NCBI GenBank assembly: GCA_020631735.1
Contig: CM036179.1
Location: 25,783,063 to 25,847,062, forward strand
Length of the DNA: 64,000 bases
Source of the DNA: Saccharum officinarum
Taxonomy: Eukaryota; Streptophyta; Magnoliopsida; Poales; Poaceae
Direction of reading: 5' to 3'
This document shows, piece after piece, positions 35,801 to 47,345 of this stretch (position 1 is its first letter; every line of letters begins with the position of its first letter). The notes beneath the pieces were generated by a model. It saw only the letters and a program-made list of their open reading frames with translations. It was not told the origin of the DNA and did no database searches. A program made the position numbers and the translations under genes.

Positions 35801-36060
35801 GAAAACAAATGATCCACTAGTACCATTAAAAACATTGACTCAAGATACCTTATACCTATATATAAATCATCCACCACTCCCTTAATAAAAACTTAACCCA
35901 CAATACCCATATCTATTAATAGATACCGACTACAACCATATTTGAAAAATAACAGAATTGAAAAATATGCATGCTTCTCTAGTATTCATCTCTATCAATA
36001 CTTTAAAATTGAAGCTCAACTCTACCATTATAACAAATATTAAGCCAAATACCCTAGAAA
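32900..36060 (-). repeat. Dispersed degenerate ~58 bp repeat family, minus orientation
   Basis: Segments such as 32985-33060, 33240-33460, 35330-35900 and 36010-36055 share, on the minus strand, the pattern ATTTAGATGCAGATTTAG...TTATAATGGTAGAGGTGGGTA with large drift. The same family appears in plus orientation at 41390-41870 and 47160-47345. Between these segments (about 33600-35300) I see only AT-rich DNA without genes. A 10-G run lies at 35216-35225. Confidence 0.5.
33082..33231. mobile_element. Stowaway MITE
   Basis: The ends CTCCCTCTTTTCAAAATATAAG and CTTATAATACAGAATTGAGGGAG form the classic Stowaway terminus, flanked by TA on both sides (33080-33081, 33232-33233). It is 150 bp long. Confidence 0.88.
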
Positions 36061-36099
36061 AAAAGGATACTACCTCCATTCTCTTTTATAAGTATCCTG

Positions 36100-37099
36100 T
36101 ACACACGTTTATATATGATCGGACCGATGAACATGCTAGAGAAAACCAGGGAAGCAGCAGTATATACTAGTCAGCAGCACCCTCAATTAGAATGAAGGCT
36201 AGCTGTAGCCTGTAGGCACGTAGACGAGTACTCCGTAGATCGATCGGATGATGTGATTATGAATGAAATAAATACACAGCCATGCATGTCATGAAGCGAG
36301 CAAGAGGAACCCAGGTATTTGTCCCTTTTAGCTAGCAGCTGTTCAGACAAGCCTTTCAGAGGGACGGGGGGCAGGCAGAGGTCAACCACTAACGCTTTGT
36401 TTTTCTGTCACGGATTGGAAGCTCAGATCCACACGACAAGGCGGTCAGGATCCCAATCCCAAACCGAAAAAACAAAAGAAAACAGAGCGAGAAATGCTTT
36501 TGGAATCGAGCCAGATTGGCAGATTGGGTCACATGATCTATCGAGCACCTAGTAGCTCACTCCCTCGTGCATGCATATGCTGTCTAGCTAAGACAAAACC
36601 TAAAAGATCTCACTGCTGCAATGTAAAGTAGGGACGCACCATTTAGCCCATGAACTTTGCTAAAAGCTCTTTCTTTTTGCTGCTAAGTTTCTGTGATTAA
36701 TCTACTTTAATTTAACCTCTGTTTCTGACTTCCTCTCTCTCTTTCTCTGTGTGTGTGACTGTGTGTGTATATATATGCGTGACCCTTGCATTGGCACAAA
36801 CTAAACACAAGGAAGGAGTCCACTAAAGCAGACATCATTTCTTGCTACATGTTCAACACCAGTCAATGTAGAAGGACAAGGCCTGTGTCCAACTCTCCCT
36901 TATTTTATTCCCACATCACTACCTTGCTTATGCTTGATGCCCCGGCCTCCCCCCTCTACCTTCTTCATATCATTGTTGCCCTCCTTCTTCCTTCCCCTTT
37001 CCTGCTCCTACTCCTACTTGCACATACTATTCTGACGATGAGATCCAGCCATGGAGGAATAGAGAGAGACTGATCGATGGTAGTTTAATTTAGTACAAG
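36100..37099 (+). promoter_or_regulatory. Promoter and pyrimidine-rich leader of the GARP gene
   Basis: A TATA-like run (TATATATAT, 36769-36777) follows a CT-repeat and GTGTGT stretch (36730-36768), a common plant core-promoter layout. From about 36930 to 37035 the presumed leader is pyrimidine-rich (CCTCCTTCTTCC-type). A transcription start near 36800 and a leader of about 300 nt are inferred, not shown. The region around 36100-36760 has no other gene. Confidence 0.5.
36849..37073 (+). other. Possible upstream ORF (74 codons) in the GARP leader
   Basis: The ATG at 36849 opens a 74-codon frame ending with TGA at 37071-37073, 26 nt before the main ATG at 37100. If transcription begins near 36800 it would lie in the leader and could lower translation of the main ORF. 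Its product (MFNTSQCRRTRPVSN..., leucine-rich at the end) resembles no family I know. Translation is unproven. Confidence 0.35.
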
Positions 37100-39272
37100 A
37101 TGGTAGCCAGAGAAGAGCAAGTGATGGGAGAGGTCAAGGGTAAGGGGGTACTAGTTGATATCCTTGAGGACGACGAGGAGAGATCAATCAATAACAACAA
37201 GCTGCTAGACCTCAACGAGGGTTTCGATGTGGAGAGCGAAGAAGGGGAAGTTGGCGATGATGAGGAAGACGAAGGTGAGGAGGGCGACGATGATGGCGGT
37301 AGCACCACTGATGTTGGTGGTGGGAGTGGGAGCTCAAGCAACAATAGCAGTACTAACAACAATTCCGAGAGCAAGAAGGCAGATGGCAAGGGAGGCAGCA
37401 AGTCAGAGGTGAACGGTGAGCAGAGGGTTCCATCGGTGCGGCAGTACAACCGGTCCAAGCTGCCCCGGCTCCGGTGGACTCCTGACCTCCACATGGCCTT
37501 CGTCCATGCCGTTGAGAGGCTTGGTGGGCAAGAGAGTAAGTACTATTTAGCTTGATCATATATATAGAAGGTCGTGATTTATTGCAGTTGAATTAGAGGA
37601 GAATGATATTTTTACTAATATATATAATCCTCCAATTTTATTGACAGGAGCGACCCCTAAGCTGGTGCTTCAGATGATGAATGTTAGGGGCCTCAGCATT
37701 GCTCATGTCAAAAGCCACCTGCAGGTGTGGTAGATCTACTACAAATCCGTTGCCGAATGATAACACTAGCTAGCTAGCAGCAGATCGATAACCAATTTGG
37801 TGTTAACGTTGTTACCTATATAGCACTCTTTCTGAATTCTGATGATAATGATACACACTAATTTGTTTTCAGATGTACAGAAGCAAGAAGCTAGACCAAG
37901 ATGGTCGCCCGAGGGGAGCTGTTTCCTCAGGTTTTCATAGCACAAAAATCCTCTCGATCTGCATGCATATATAGATTTCTACCCCTCCTCTAAGACTAAG
38001 AGCGATCACCCATGTATTGTTTGATCCGGTGTGCAGTGTATTCCCCAATGGATTTCCATTTCATGAGAGGCGATCGGCGCTTCCACGACATGTCCTTCTT
38101 CCAAAGAGCAGCCGCGCTCTCCTCCTCCAGGCTGGAACGCGGCAGCTTCTTCGCGTCGAGGAACTGCAGCGCTCCGGAGTTGAGCCGGCTTTATGGACTC
38201 CTCCACCATCGCCCGGCTCCGACCCAAACTTTCGACTTCAGAAATTCTAGTTTCAGGTATGTATGCATTCAGTTCTTTTACACTGACCTCCTGACTCCTG
38301 ACAAAGACTGTATATGTATGAGCAAAAGCAAACCCTAATTGTATCGTTCGTTTCTGGCCAGAAATCATGAGTGGGCGTCGTCGAATCAGCAAGAGGCGAT
38401 CACAATTTCCAGGAATCACGTCACGCCACCGTCGACTTCGCCACAGACACACACACACTCGCTTGCATCTTCCGCAGCGCTGAGGAGTGATCGGAGGTGG
38501 TGGCCTTTCACTGACACTGGCGCTGCTGCTTCTGTCGCCGCCGGCGAGCACAGAGCAGAGACAGGGACCAATGTAAAATTCGACAGTTGTATCGGGAGCA
38601 GCTCTCGGCCACTTCCGTTGGCCATGTCGCCGGCGGCCGTGTCCGGAGATCGTCGTCTTCCGTTCAGATGGCGGCACGGGGGAAGCGGTAGAGATGCCGT
38701 CGGCTACCCGGGTCCGGGTAGCAGCTCCAAGATCACAACAAGATCGTCGGATCCCGTTGTCATCGACGATGGCCAGCAACTCGAGGTACCGTACATACGT
38801 ACGTGCTCATTTGTATGCAGCGTTCACACTGCATGCGCGCTCTAGCCCTAGATCCGTTCAACTGATCATCTCTGACACCCACATTGTATGCGCGATGGAT
38901 CATGGATCATTTCAGCGGCAGAAGCACGTAGAACCAAGTGCCTCCGCCACTCCGTCAGAGGAGGCGTGCCTCAAGCGGCGGCCGTCGCCGGTGGAGGCCC
39001 AAGATGCGACGCCGGACCTACAACTCAGCTTGTTCCCTTCCTCAGTGTTGGCCAAGAAGAGAAAGACAATATCGTCGTCTTCCATGGACACCACCAGCTG
39101 CGAGTTCTCGATCTCTCTCTCGCTGTCGCCACCCGCCACTGCAGTTTCCATGCAGCAGCAGCAGCAGCGGCAACAAAAGACAAGACGAAGCAGCGACAGC
39201 AGCGGCGGAGGTGAAGGCGTTCTTGGGCAGAGTACTTTGGATCTGACCATGTCGATCAGGGCATTGGAGTGA
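37100..39272 (+). CDS. GARP/G2-like MYB transcription factor, six exons, 523 aa
   Basis: Exons: 37100-37535, 37648-37724, 37873-37930, 38037-38256, 38362-38785 and 38916-39272. All introns are GT-AG and the phases agree. The ATG at 37100 is the first in frame. Residues about 118-177 form a single MYB-like SHAQKYF-class (GARP) DNA-binding domain: KLPRLRWTPDLHMAFVHAVE, ATPKLVLQMMNVRGLSIAHV, KSHLQMYRSKK. An acidic stretch (about 45-67) precedes it. LLDLNEG near the N terminus, LQLSL at 440-444 and LDLTMS near the C terminus resemble EAR repression motifs, so a nuclear repressor is likely. AKKRK may add nuclear import. The type is the At1g14600/At2g40260 group, which includes rice MOF1-like proteins; the exact orthologue is not determined. 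The frame is intact throughout, unlike the kinase gene. Confidence 0.88.
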
Positions 39273-41389
39273 GATCTTTCAAGTACTTTGGCCCATCAGC
39301 AAGGCCTTCCAAAACTTGCACACTGCGCCATGCAATAAACATCGTTAATTTAACCTCCTTGTCCCAGTACATAGATCTATCATATGTGGATGCATGTCAT
39401 GCTTGGTTATTGTTTCTAGGAAGACCACTGCTGCCTCTCTATATTTGGCCCTTATGTAAGCATGGCCACATGATCGATCGCGCTACCTTTGTTCTTTTGT
39501 GACAGCATCTTTGGGAAACAAAACCCCAGCAAGACTACACAACAATTTTAATCGGTACGTAGTACAAGTTGTTGTTATGCATTTGGGTGTTTGAAAGTGC
39601 ATAGCCATATGTGGAGTTTTTTTTTCCTAACACGATATAGGCATTCAAGGTTCACCTCCTCCGTATTTCTGCATTTTGGTTTTTGCATGGCTGCAAGTAG
39701 TTTTTTTTTCCATAGATCATTGTACTAGCCCACCATCTATATACCCGTGCTTCTGCACGGATTAGACTCTTGGAAAATATAAGTATTATAATATCATGTT
39801 TAATACCTCAACAAATAATGGCAGTTATCTTTGCGCTATCTTTTAGTTCATTTTCCAACGCAATATGTGTATATATCTCTGTAATTTTTATCTGGTGGTG
39901 ATAAACTTATCAACTACTACGTATGGTAGGAGACATAAGTGTTGTAGGTTAATTTTTATCTGGTGGTATGCACTAACCTCCTCTATTTTGCTAACTGAAT
40001 TTCCTTATCAAAGAATTATGTGTCATGTTAGTTTTTTTTTCTAAGAAAATTTAAACATAGTGCTTACAGTGTCAATCAATATAGACAGATATGTCAAGAT
40101 ATTTGAGTTATAACTAGCAAATATGCCCTTGTGTTGCTACGGGATAAGAGTTGTGTAGTTGGGAACCGGCTGATCTTTCTTTTTCCTTGTTGGCACCGAC
40201 CCCACCCCTGCTCTCGCTTGCGCACACTGCCTCACGCACCCCTCAGTCGCCACCCCACTTCATTGGTCTTCTAGCACCCATGGTTGGCAGCTGACACATG
40301 ATCACTACCCCACCAACCTCCCACACCGCTCTACCCTAACCACAGGGCTCCTGTCGACTACTCCGGCACGATGCCCCCACCGCCAGCCTTGCGCAAACTG
40401 CATCTCCCACTGCCCTGGCGAGCGGTGCCCACGTCGTCTCGGCCACCATCGCCGCCATGTTGCGACCACCGACTCAAACCCTCTTGGTACATTTGTCTGT
40501 TAGTGAAATCTCTCCTGGAACCGTGATTCCCGACGCTAGGTGGCTCTTCTTCCTCTCCCGGGGCATGAACGCACGACCAATCACGTGTCTGAGTTTGCAC
40601 TAGAAAAAATCTGCTACCAATTGTGCCCATGCGTTGCTAAATGCGAGTCGTGGTTACTTCTATGAGCACGCATCATGAGTCCAGACTCTCATACGAGACA
40701 TTGAGGGCGTGACCGTATTTGGAAAGTAAAAAAAGGCTCATAATATATTTATTATTTATTATTTTTGTTTATAAGAAAATGTGGGAGATAAAAAAAAGAA
40801 ATATGAGTTATGTTGTATGAACACAGACCATAAGTTCGGACTCGGCACACAGAGATAAGACGGCTAGTCGTTTCATGTATAGATAGATCAAAATTTCTAT
40901 GGTAGGTCAATTTTCTATAATCATATTTGGACTTGTAAAAAAATTATTAACAATGGCGTCACGTACAATCTTGGTTTTTCCTGCCCATCATACCACGTAC
41001 GGTCAAATCATCATCGGCCAAAACGTCTTGCAAATAGACTTTAGTCCAACAACTTTTTTTGTCACCGTCCAAAATAAAATAGAAGTCCAATCTGGTTACG
41101 CCTTGCTCATGGAAATTAGATACAAGGACTTGAGTCTAAGAAAACAGGTCAACGTAGAGGTCGTACTTGACTCATGTTCCTAAAATAGATGTATTTAAGA
41201 TTCAACCTTGGTTTAGGAGAACTCTTACATCTTACATGTAATCTTGGCTTAGGAGGAGTCTTACATCTTACATATAGGTGAAAAAAATCTTGGCGGAAAT
41301 TTTGCCTCTTTATTATTAGGTATAGATATATGCATGAATTTTATAATTATTTTAAGTTAGTTTTTATGTATTAATAATAATAGAAGTGG
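39273..41389. other. 3' flank of the GARP gene and transposon-like intergenic DNA
   Basis: The first few hundred bases should hold the GARP 3' UTR. Around 39735-39770 (ATACCCGTGCTTCTGCACGG) and 40120-40150 (AACTAGCAAATATGCCCTTG) are motifs seen at edges of repeated grass elements. The area between is low-complexity. The 94-codon ORF at 40899-41183 has no family signal. Confidence 0.4.
41204..41280. repeat. Two-unit tandem repeat, ~38 bp
   Basis: CTTGGTTTAGGAGAACTCTT-ACATCTTACAT and CTTGGCTTAGGAGGAGTCTT-ACATCTTACAT follow each other directly with four or so differences. Confidence 0.75.
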
Positions 41390-41870
41390 GTAATTTTAAA
41401 ACATATATTTGCGTCATTTTATAGTTATTTATATAGTGCTTAAAATGATACCATCAATGTGTGTGCGCGTCATAATGTTTCATTTAAAATAAATGCATGA
41501 ATACTTTAAATTAGTTTTATTTATAGTATTAGTATAAAAGAATTATGTAATTTAGGAACATATATATGTGGTATTTGTGGTTATTTACAAAATTTTCCAT
41601 ATATTAGCATATGTTGTTGATTTATACTTAGATTTGAGGGGATATTGTAGTTTATTTTAAAAGTGGCAGAAATGATGAGATACCAATTTAAGGGTTTGCT
41701 TAGTTTATCTATCATAATGGCATGGTGGATAGTTCAAATACAAATTTATACTTTAGATTATGTTTTATAATGGTATAGGTGGATAATTTAGATGTAGATT
41801 TAGGGGTTATTATATATGTTGTTTTTATTAATGATAGAGGTGGGTAGTTTTTAGAAAAAAAAATATCTAA
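41390..41870 (+). repeat. Degenerate ~58 bp tandem repeat, plus orientation
   Basis: Units of 53-62 bp share TTTATAATGG(C/T)A(T)(A)GGTGGATA(A)TTTAGATGTAGATTTAGGG. At least four can be followed from 41630 to 41870, with weaker ones upstream. Just before it (41285-41325), TTTTGCCTCTTTATTATTAG-GTATAGATA recurs in similar form at 47365-47395. Confidence 0.65.
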
Positions 41871-42819
41871 TGGCTCTTATTATCAATGTATTATTAGAGT
41901 CTACCGAATTGATTGCTAGATTTTCTTTATTTTTGTAAGAATTTCTAGGATTTATTTTTTCTAGTGTATTTTGTGAGTATGAACATGGAGGTCTCTAATT
42001 AGTTATATTAAGTGACGAATACAGGGACACTAGGTATCCTCATCAATACCAAAAGCCCGCACCTAGCAGGGGGTGAGCCGAGCCCAGCAGAGTGAACAGG
42101 AGAGGAGATAGATGGCCCGAGGGTGCCTCACAGAATTTGGTGGACAAGACATGAGTAGATATAGATAGAAATCAATACGTGCATATAATCTTATTAAGAT
42201 AAATCTTTGTAACTAACTAGGAAACCAGGGGTGTAGCAACATTAGGGCCAGCCGAGTGCACTGGCACCAAGGTCAAAACAAAATTCTAGTGATTAGTAGC
42301 TCATTTTTCCTTCTTGGGCACCATGCAGTCCCAAACATGTGTACCACCATCCGGTGTTCAACTCACAATGCAAGCGTGAGCTTAACTGCGTGTACATAGC
42401 TAGCCCGACAACAGCAAGCGGGCAACATCATATCATCACAACAATATTGCAAATGTAATCTAAGTTTGTAGCAAAGTTGTTTTCCGACATTTGGCTTTTG
42501 GAGCCACAAGATTAATATAACTAGTCCATCAACCCGTGCGCTAACATCAAGATACTTAAGCAATAGAAATTCTTAATTAATATGTATTAAGTAATAAAAA
42601 TTACTTCATATAATCAACTTTGTTTTAAATCCAGAGTTGCACACAAGTATAGAATTTGTTTTGGCATAATTGAGACAGATCGTCGTGGCATAGCTAATGA
42701 TGTCACATTAGCTCCATGGTTGGGTGTTTTCTTTTCCTTCATTTGTTTTGTGTCCCAGTATGGCTGATTTTGTGCAGTATATGGGAGTGTTGGACTTCCC
42801 TCTTTAGAAATTAAATTAT
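41871..42819. other. Intergenic, interrupted by the solo LTR
   Basis: No gene is seen. The left side of the solo-LTR insertion (ending 42819) and its right side (from 45751) are similar AT-rich sequence. The two were presumably contiguous before insertion. Confidence 0.45.
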
Positions 42820-45750
42820 TGTCACACTCTATTTTAAGGACAGGATAGAGTGCATAATCATTATGTGCGCCCCAGGGATAGTCGCACACATAAGTCGACA
42901 AATTACAGAAAGTATCATCACAGTGTATCTTACGTCACGTTTAATACAACACTTAGTCTTATACAACACAAGCGGAAAATAAAAGATATCTCTCAAACGT
43001 GGTAGCTCCAACACAGGGACAACTAACTGGTTGACTCAAACCTAGAAGTCCTCTGGGTAATCTTCATACCAACTGTCATCTGTTACCCATCCAGGATTTT
43101 TATCCAAAAATAGAAAATGAGCAAGCGTGAGTACATTTCGTACTCCACAAGCATAATATGGGGATTCATGAGGCTCAAAAGGTAGACACGGTTTACTGCA
43201 GTTAGCATTTTAGTAAGTTATAATTTTAACATTGATTAGTATCATGTTATGCTTAAGCTCTCATATTAACCCACATGATCATATACTAGAATCAATAGAG
43301 TCATTGAACATCATTATAACATCATCATCATCACCATGAGTTAACAACATAACAAGTAACCATTTATTCTGTGAGTTTTTCGGGCCGCTCGTGACCGTGA
43401 GCATGGCTGTTATAACAATTTTTAACACTCTGTAGAGGTTGTGCATCTTTACCCGTGAGTCATGTTGCCCAAATGCCCGGGCCCGTCGACCCCCTAACAC
43501 TCCCAAGGTGAGCAGGCAGGGTACACTATGAAGCCTTTCATAGGTCTCTCTAACATATTAGGGCCGCGAGATTTCCTCAGCAGGCAGATGTAGGAACCCC
43601 TCTTTCTATGGCACAAATCCTTCGCGGCTATACACGTAAGAACAGGGGCAGTCCTATAGCTAAAGTGGCGAGCCCCTCTTGCACCATGAAGGTAACCTCT
43701 AACAAGCTAGAAAAGATCCTATTACTGAGCTAAAGCCAGAGCCATGTGACTCTCACGGTTGCACTGTCAATCCCAGCTTTTGCCGACAGATGAGTCCTTA
43801 CGGAGGGTTTAGGGCAACATGATCAACGTCATTTGCACCATCACCCTATGGATCAGTTGTCATAAAACATATTTTACCTTTTGTTCCATAGAACCATTAA
43901 CCATAGTATAGATCATGTTTGGTTAGAGCACTAGCATTCTACCCATGTGCAATTAGCCCGTAGGAATCAAGGAGTAAGTCATCAAATACTAGGAAGTCCT
44001 CACGGTGGTCAAAATTAGACACATGCGAAATGAGTAAATGATTTAAAGTGAATAGGACATCAAGGTAGACCCATGCTATACTTGCCTTGGTTCACAAAGT
44101 CCTGCTGGTCCTGCTGCTCCTCGAAAGAATCTGGGTTCCCGAAATACTCCTCACTGTCTGAACTTGATCAACACGGACCAACAACACGCATTCCGGAAAC
44201 AACATACAAGCAAAACAATCCTATGGTTAGAATAGTACACCAGCAGTAAACAAATCAAGATAAAAAGTTTATGAAGATCATCTATGTCTCGCTACGATCA
44301 CATCGACGCGAAGTTCACGAAAATCGGAGCTAGAACGCGATAGTTACGACTTAAACTAGATTCCTATAGCAAGTCAAATACTAAACCTAATCAAGAAATT
44401 TAAAAGTTGCTAACAGGTACAACAGTAGCATCAATGCGTAGATTACGGAATTACGAACCTAACGCAAGTTGAACGGGTCAAATCGGAGTTAAAATGATGA
44501 TTTTATAAGCAAAATAGTGCAATGGCAATTCTGTAAATACCGCAAAGATTAAATGTTTTAAAATAAATAAAAAGAAAATCCTGATTTTGAATCAGCCGAG
44601 GACTGCGGGCATAAATATGGGAAAAGGCAAGGTGTCTTTAACAAAACCGCCATCCAAGGGGTATCGGCCATCTTGGGCCATTGATCCTGCGATGAATGGT
44701 AGGGATTGGATGGAGAGGGGAGAGAGAGGGTGCGGCAGCCGGAGGGGAAGGAGACTGCGGCGGTGCCGCCATGGCCGGTGGCGAGAGCTCGCCAGAGCGG
44801 GGGAAACGGGGCCTATGGGCCACCAAACCGACCACCGAGGCCATCGGAATGATGCGGGGGCGACAGCGAGCTCACCCCGGGACAAAACGCGGCCGCGGAG
44901 TGGCCCGCGCGGCGTGCGCGGCATGGCTGGCGGCGAGTGCTCGCCGGAGCACGTGGGAAACGTCCCTAGAGGCCATGATTTGCAGAATTAAGGGCATGGG
45001 GAGGAGGGGATCAAGGCGAAGCTCACCGAGCGAAAAGCGGAGACGGAGGCGACTACGGAGCAGCGGTCCACGGGAGCGGCGGATGGCGACTCCAGCGGCG
45101 ATTTGTGTTGCGGTTCTGTGGCCAAGCAAACTCAAGAGAGAGGGAGTTGGAGTGGGGAAAGGGGGCGGAGCCGAGGTCGCGCTCTCCTTTAAAGGGTCCG
45201 AGGCGCGGGGGACGCTCCCACGATGGAGCGTGGGCGCAGGCGGCGGTTGCCCATGACCGAGCGAGCGAGAGCGAAGGAGGAGGTTGGGGTAGGGAGAGGA
45301 CGCCGACAGGTGGGCCCGGAGCGCCAGCGAGGGGGAGGGGAAAACGGCAGCGGCCGTTGCCAGCCGCGGCTTGGGCCGGCCCAAGAAGGATTGAGGAGAG
45401 AGGGGGAAAGAAGGGGAGGCGGGCGAGCAGGCCGGTGGGGAAAAAACAGCAGGCCGAGCTGGGCCGCTCGGGCCGAAAGGAGGGAGGGGAGGGAGAAAAG
45501 AAGTTTTTCTTTTTCTAATTTGATTTTCCAAACTCAATTTCAAAAGGTTTTGAATTCCTTTGAATTTGAATCAAAACCAATCATCACAAAATAATTATGC
45601 AGCAGTATAGATGCATGAACATGTTTCTAACCTTACAGTTGTTTTTAATTTCATAAAAAATATTATTTCCTATATTTGAAATACACACATGTTTGAATTA
45701 ATAAATCAAATTTAACTATTTTGAAATAATGCAAAATTTAGGATGTTACA
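42820..45750 (-). mobile_element. Solo LTR, 2.9 kb, minus strand
   Basis: The minus strand begins TGTAACATCCTAAATTTTGC and ends AAATAGAGTGTGACA, so TG...CA and a TGT..ACA terminal repeat are present. Flanking 5-mers ATTAT (42815-42819) and ATTGT (45751-45755) agree at 4 of 5 bases. No primer site, coding internal region or second copy follows. Reading 5' to 3' it has an AT-rich start, a GC-rich middle (44600-45500, with open frames on several strands), a leader-like section and an AT-rich end. The open frames (44592-45543) are GC artefacts on both strands. This organisation fits the long LTR of a known type of non-autonomous grass retroelement; the family name is not assigned. Confidence 0.75.
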
Positions 45751-47159
45751 ATTGTGTGGATAATGATATTAAAAGGTTAGTTTGCTCACAAATAAAAAAA
45801 TTAATAACATGATTGAGTATTGGATATTTAGATGCATACCTTCAATTGTTTTCATAAATTATAGTCTTTCATTGATTTGTTTGATGAAATTTTTGAGGAT
45901 AAGTTGCAAGTCCATAACATTGATGTTTGGCTTGTCATTTGTTGGTTTCTAATCTTTTCCTTCATGAATGGTGTGGCCAACAAAAAAGTCCTTAACACAT
46001 TCTCGTTGCATCTTTGAAATTATTTGGTATGTATTTGTTGTGACTTCGAAAGGAGGTGGCAACATTATTATGTTTCCATCCTATCAGATATTGTGCCGCT
46101 CCTTTCAGAATCATCTCGTTAGTATAGATGACTTTCTAGGTTGGTATGATGTTCTCTAAATCATATCGTTAGTGTAGATGACTTCCTAAGTTGGCATGAT
46201 GTTCTCCAAGGTAGCTTTTTCTATATTTATATGATCAATAGATATGACAATAGCTGGATTGATATATTAATCAAAATAGAGTATTTCATGGAAAAGTTGC
46301 ATGTGGAAGAAAGCAGTATTGGTAGATTACCTTGTTCATCTTGCCATTATATATCATTGTAGTTTCTACTATTGAATGTCGCATGTGATGGCATCGTGCA
46401 TCAATGAGTCATTGAAGCCTTGCTAGTGTTTGCTTGTAGTCGTATTTAATAGTGGGATTGGATTTCACCACCGCTGAATATATTTGTTTTCATATTCTTT
46501 TGACAAAATCTGGAAGATAGATTAGTTAATTGTAGACATATGTTATGCTCATTTTTTGGCAGGTGGCAGTATGCTTTAGAGATTTTGGTGAGATGCAGGG
46601 TCACGTTTATTAATTGCATGTCCCCATGATGAGTATGTTGGTTTTTAAGATCAGTTGGCTAGAGGTTAATATTTAGCAACATGTTATTATAATACCTGTT
46701 TTTATTTTATTTAAAAAATATTTCAGATTCTAGGCTACACTCTTTGCTACTACAATGCAAAAAAAATTATAGCTTGGAATGTGAAAATAATTATTATGCA
46801 GTACTATTGTTTTACAAAAACATAGAACGCTTAAAATGAGATTGCCAGTCCTGATATGGAGTAATGTTTCAGTCAATGTATAATAAACTTATTGAAATAA
46901 CTATGGTTATTAATTGTTTGTCGTAATAACTTATATTAGATTGTACATGTGAATTTAGTGTTATTTTTTATTTTAAAAAGTAGATTACCAGTATTGAAAT
47001 GGCATCATATTTAGTTGACATATAACAAACTTATTTCAATAACAATGGTTACTAATTTATTTATCATATTTACTTATATTAGTATTTACATGTAGATTTA
47101 GACATATATTTATTTATTTATTATAAAAACAAAGGTTGATAATTTGCATAATAAAAAGT
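45751..47159. other. Intergenic with a short tandem duplication
   Basis: No gene is seen. A 50 bp segment is duplicated at 46109-46157 and 46159-46207 (TCGTTAGTATAGATGACTTT / TCGTTAGTGTAGATGACTTC), about 90% identical. The remainder is AT-rich. Confidence 0.55.
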
Positions 47160-47345
47160 TTTACTTTATATTATCTTTGTTAGTGACATATGTGAGTAAT
47201 TTGGATACAAACTTAGGAGATACTTTGCATTATCTTTCAAAATGACAAATGTAGATAATTTAAATACAAATTTATGGGCTATTTTGAATTAAAGATTATA
47301 AATGGCAGATGTGCATAATTTTGATGTAAACTTATAGAGAGTTAA
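47160..47345 (+). repeat. Degenerate ~58 bp tandem repeat, plus orientation
   Basis: Three units of about 58-62 bp share the pattern GACA(T/A)ATGT(G/A)(A)(G/T)A(G/T)AATTT followed by GATACAAACTTA. It belongs to the same family as 41390-41870. Older units trail upstream to about 46780. Confidence 0.6.

Noticed and set aside
36786..36848. Longer version of the GARP upstream ORF starting at 36786
   Set aside because: That start codon is TTG and lies only ~10 bp after the TATA run, before the likely transcription start; only the ATG at 36849 was kept.
40899..41183. 94-codon ORF as a gene
   Set aside because: No family signal; lies in transposon-like DNA next to a tandem duplication.
44587..45594. 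ORFs of 110-223 codons on both strands
   Set aside because: They occupy the GC-rich core of a solo LTR, overlap on both strands and show no domain.
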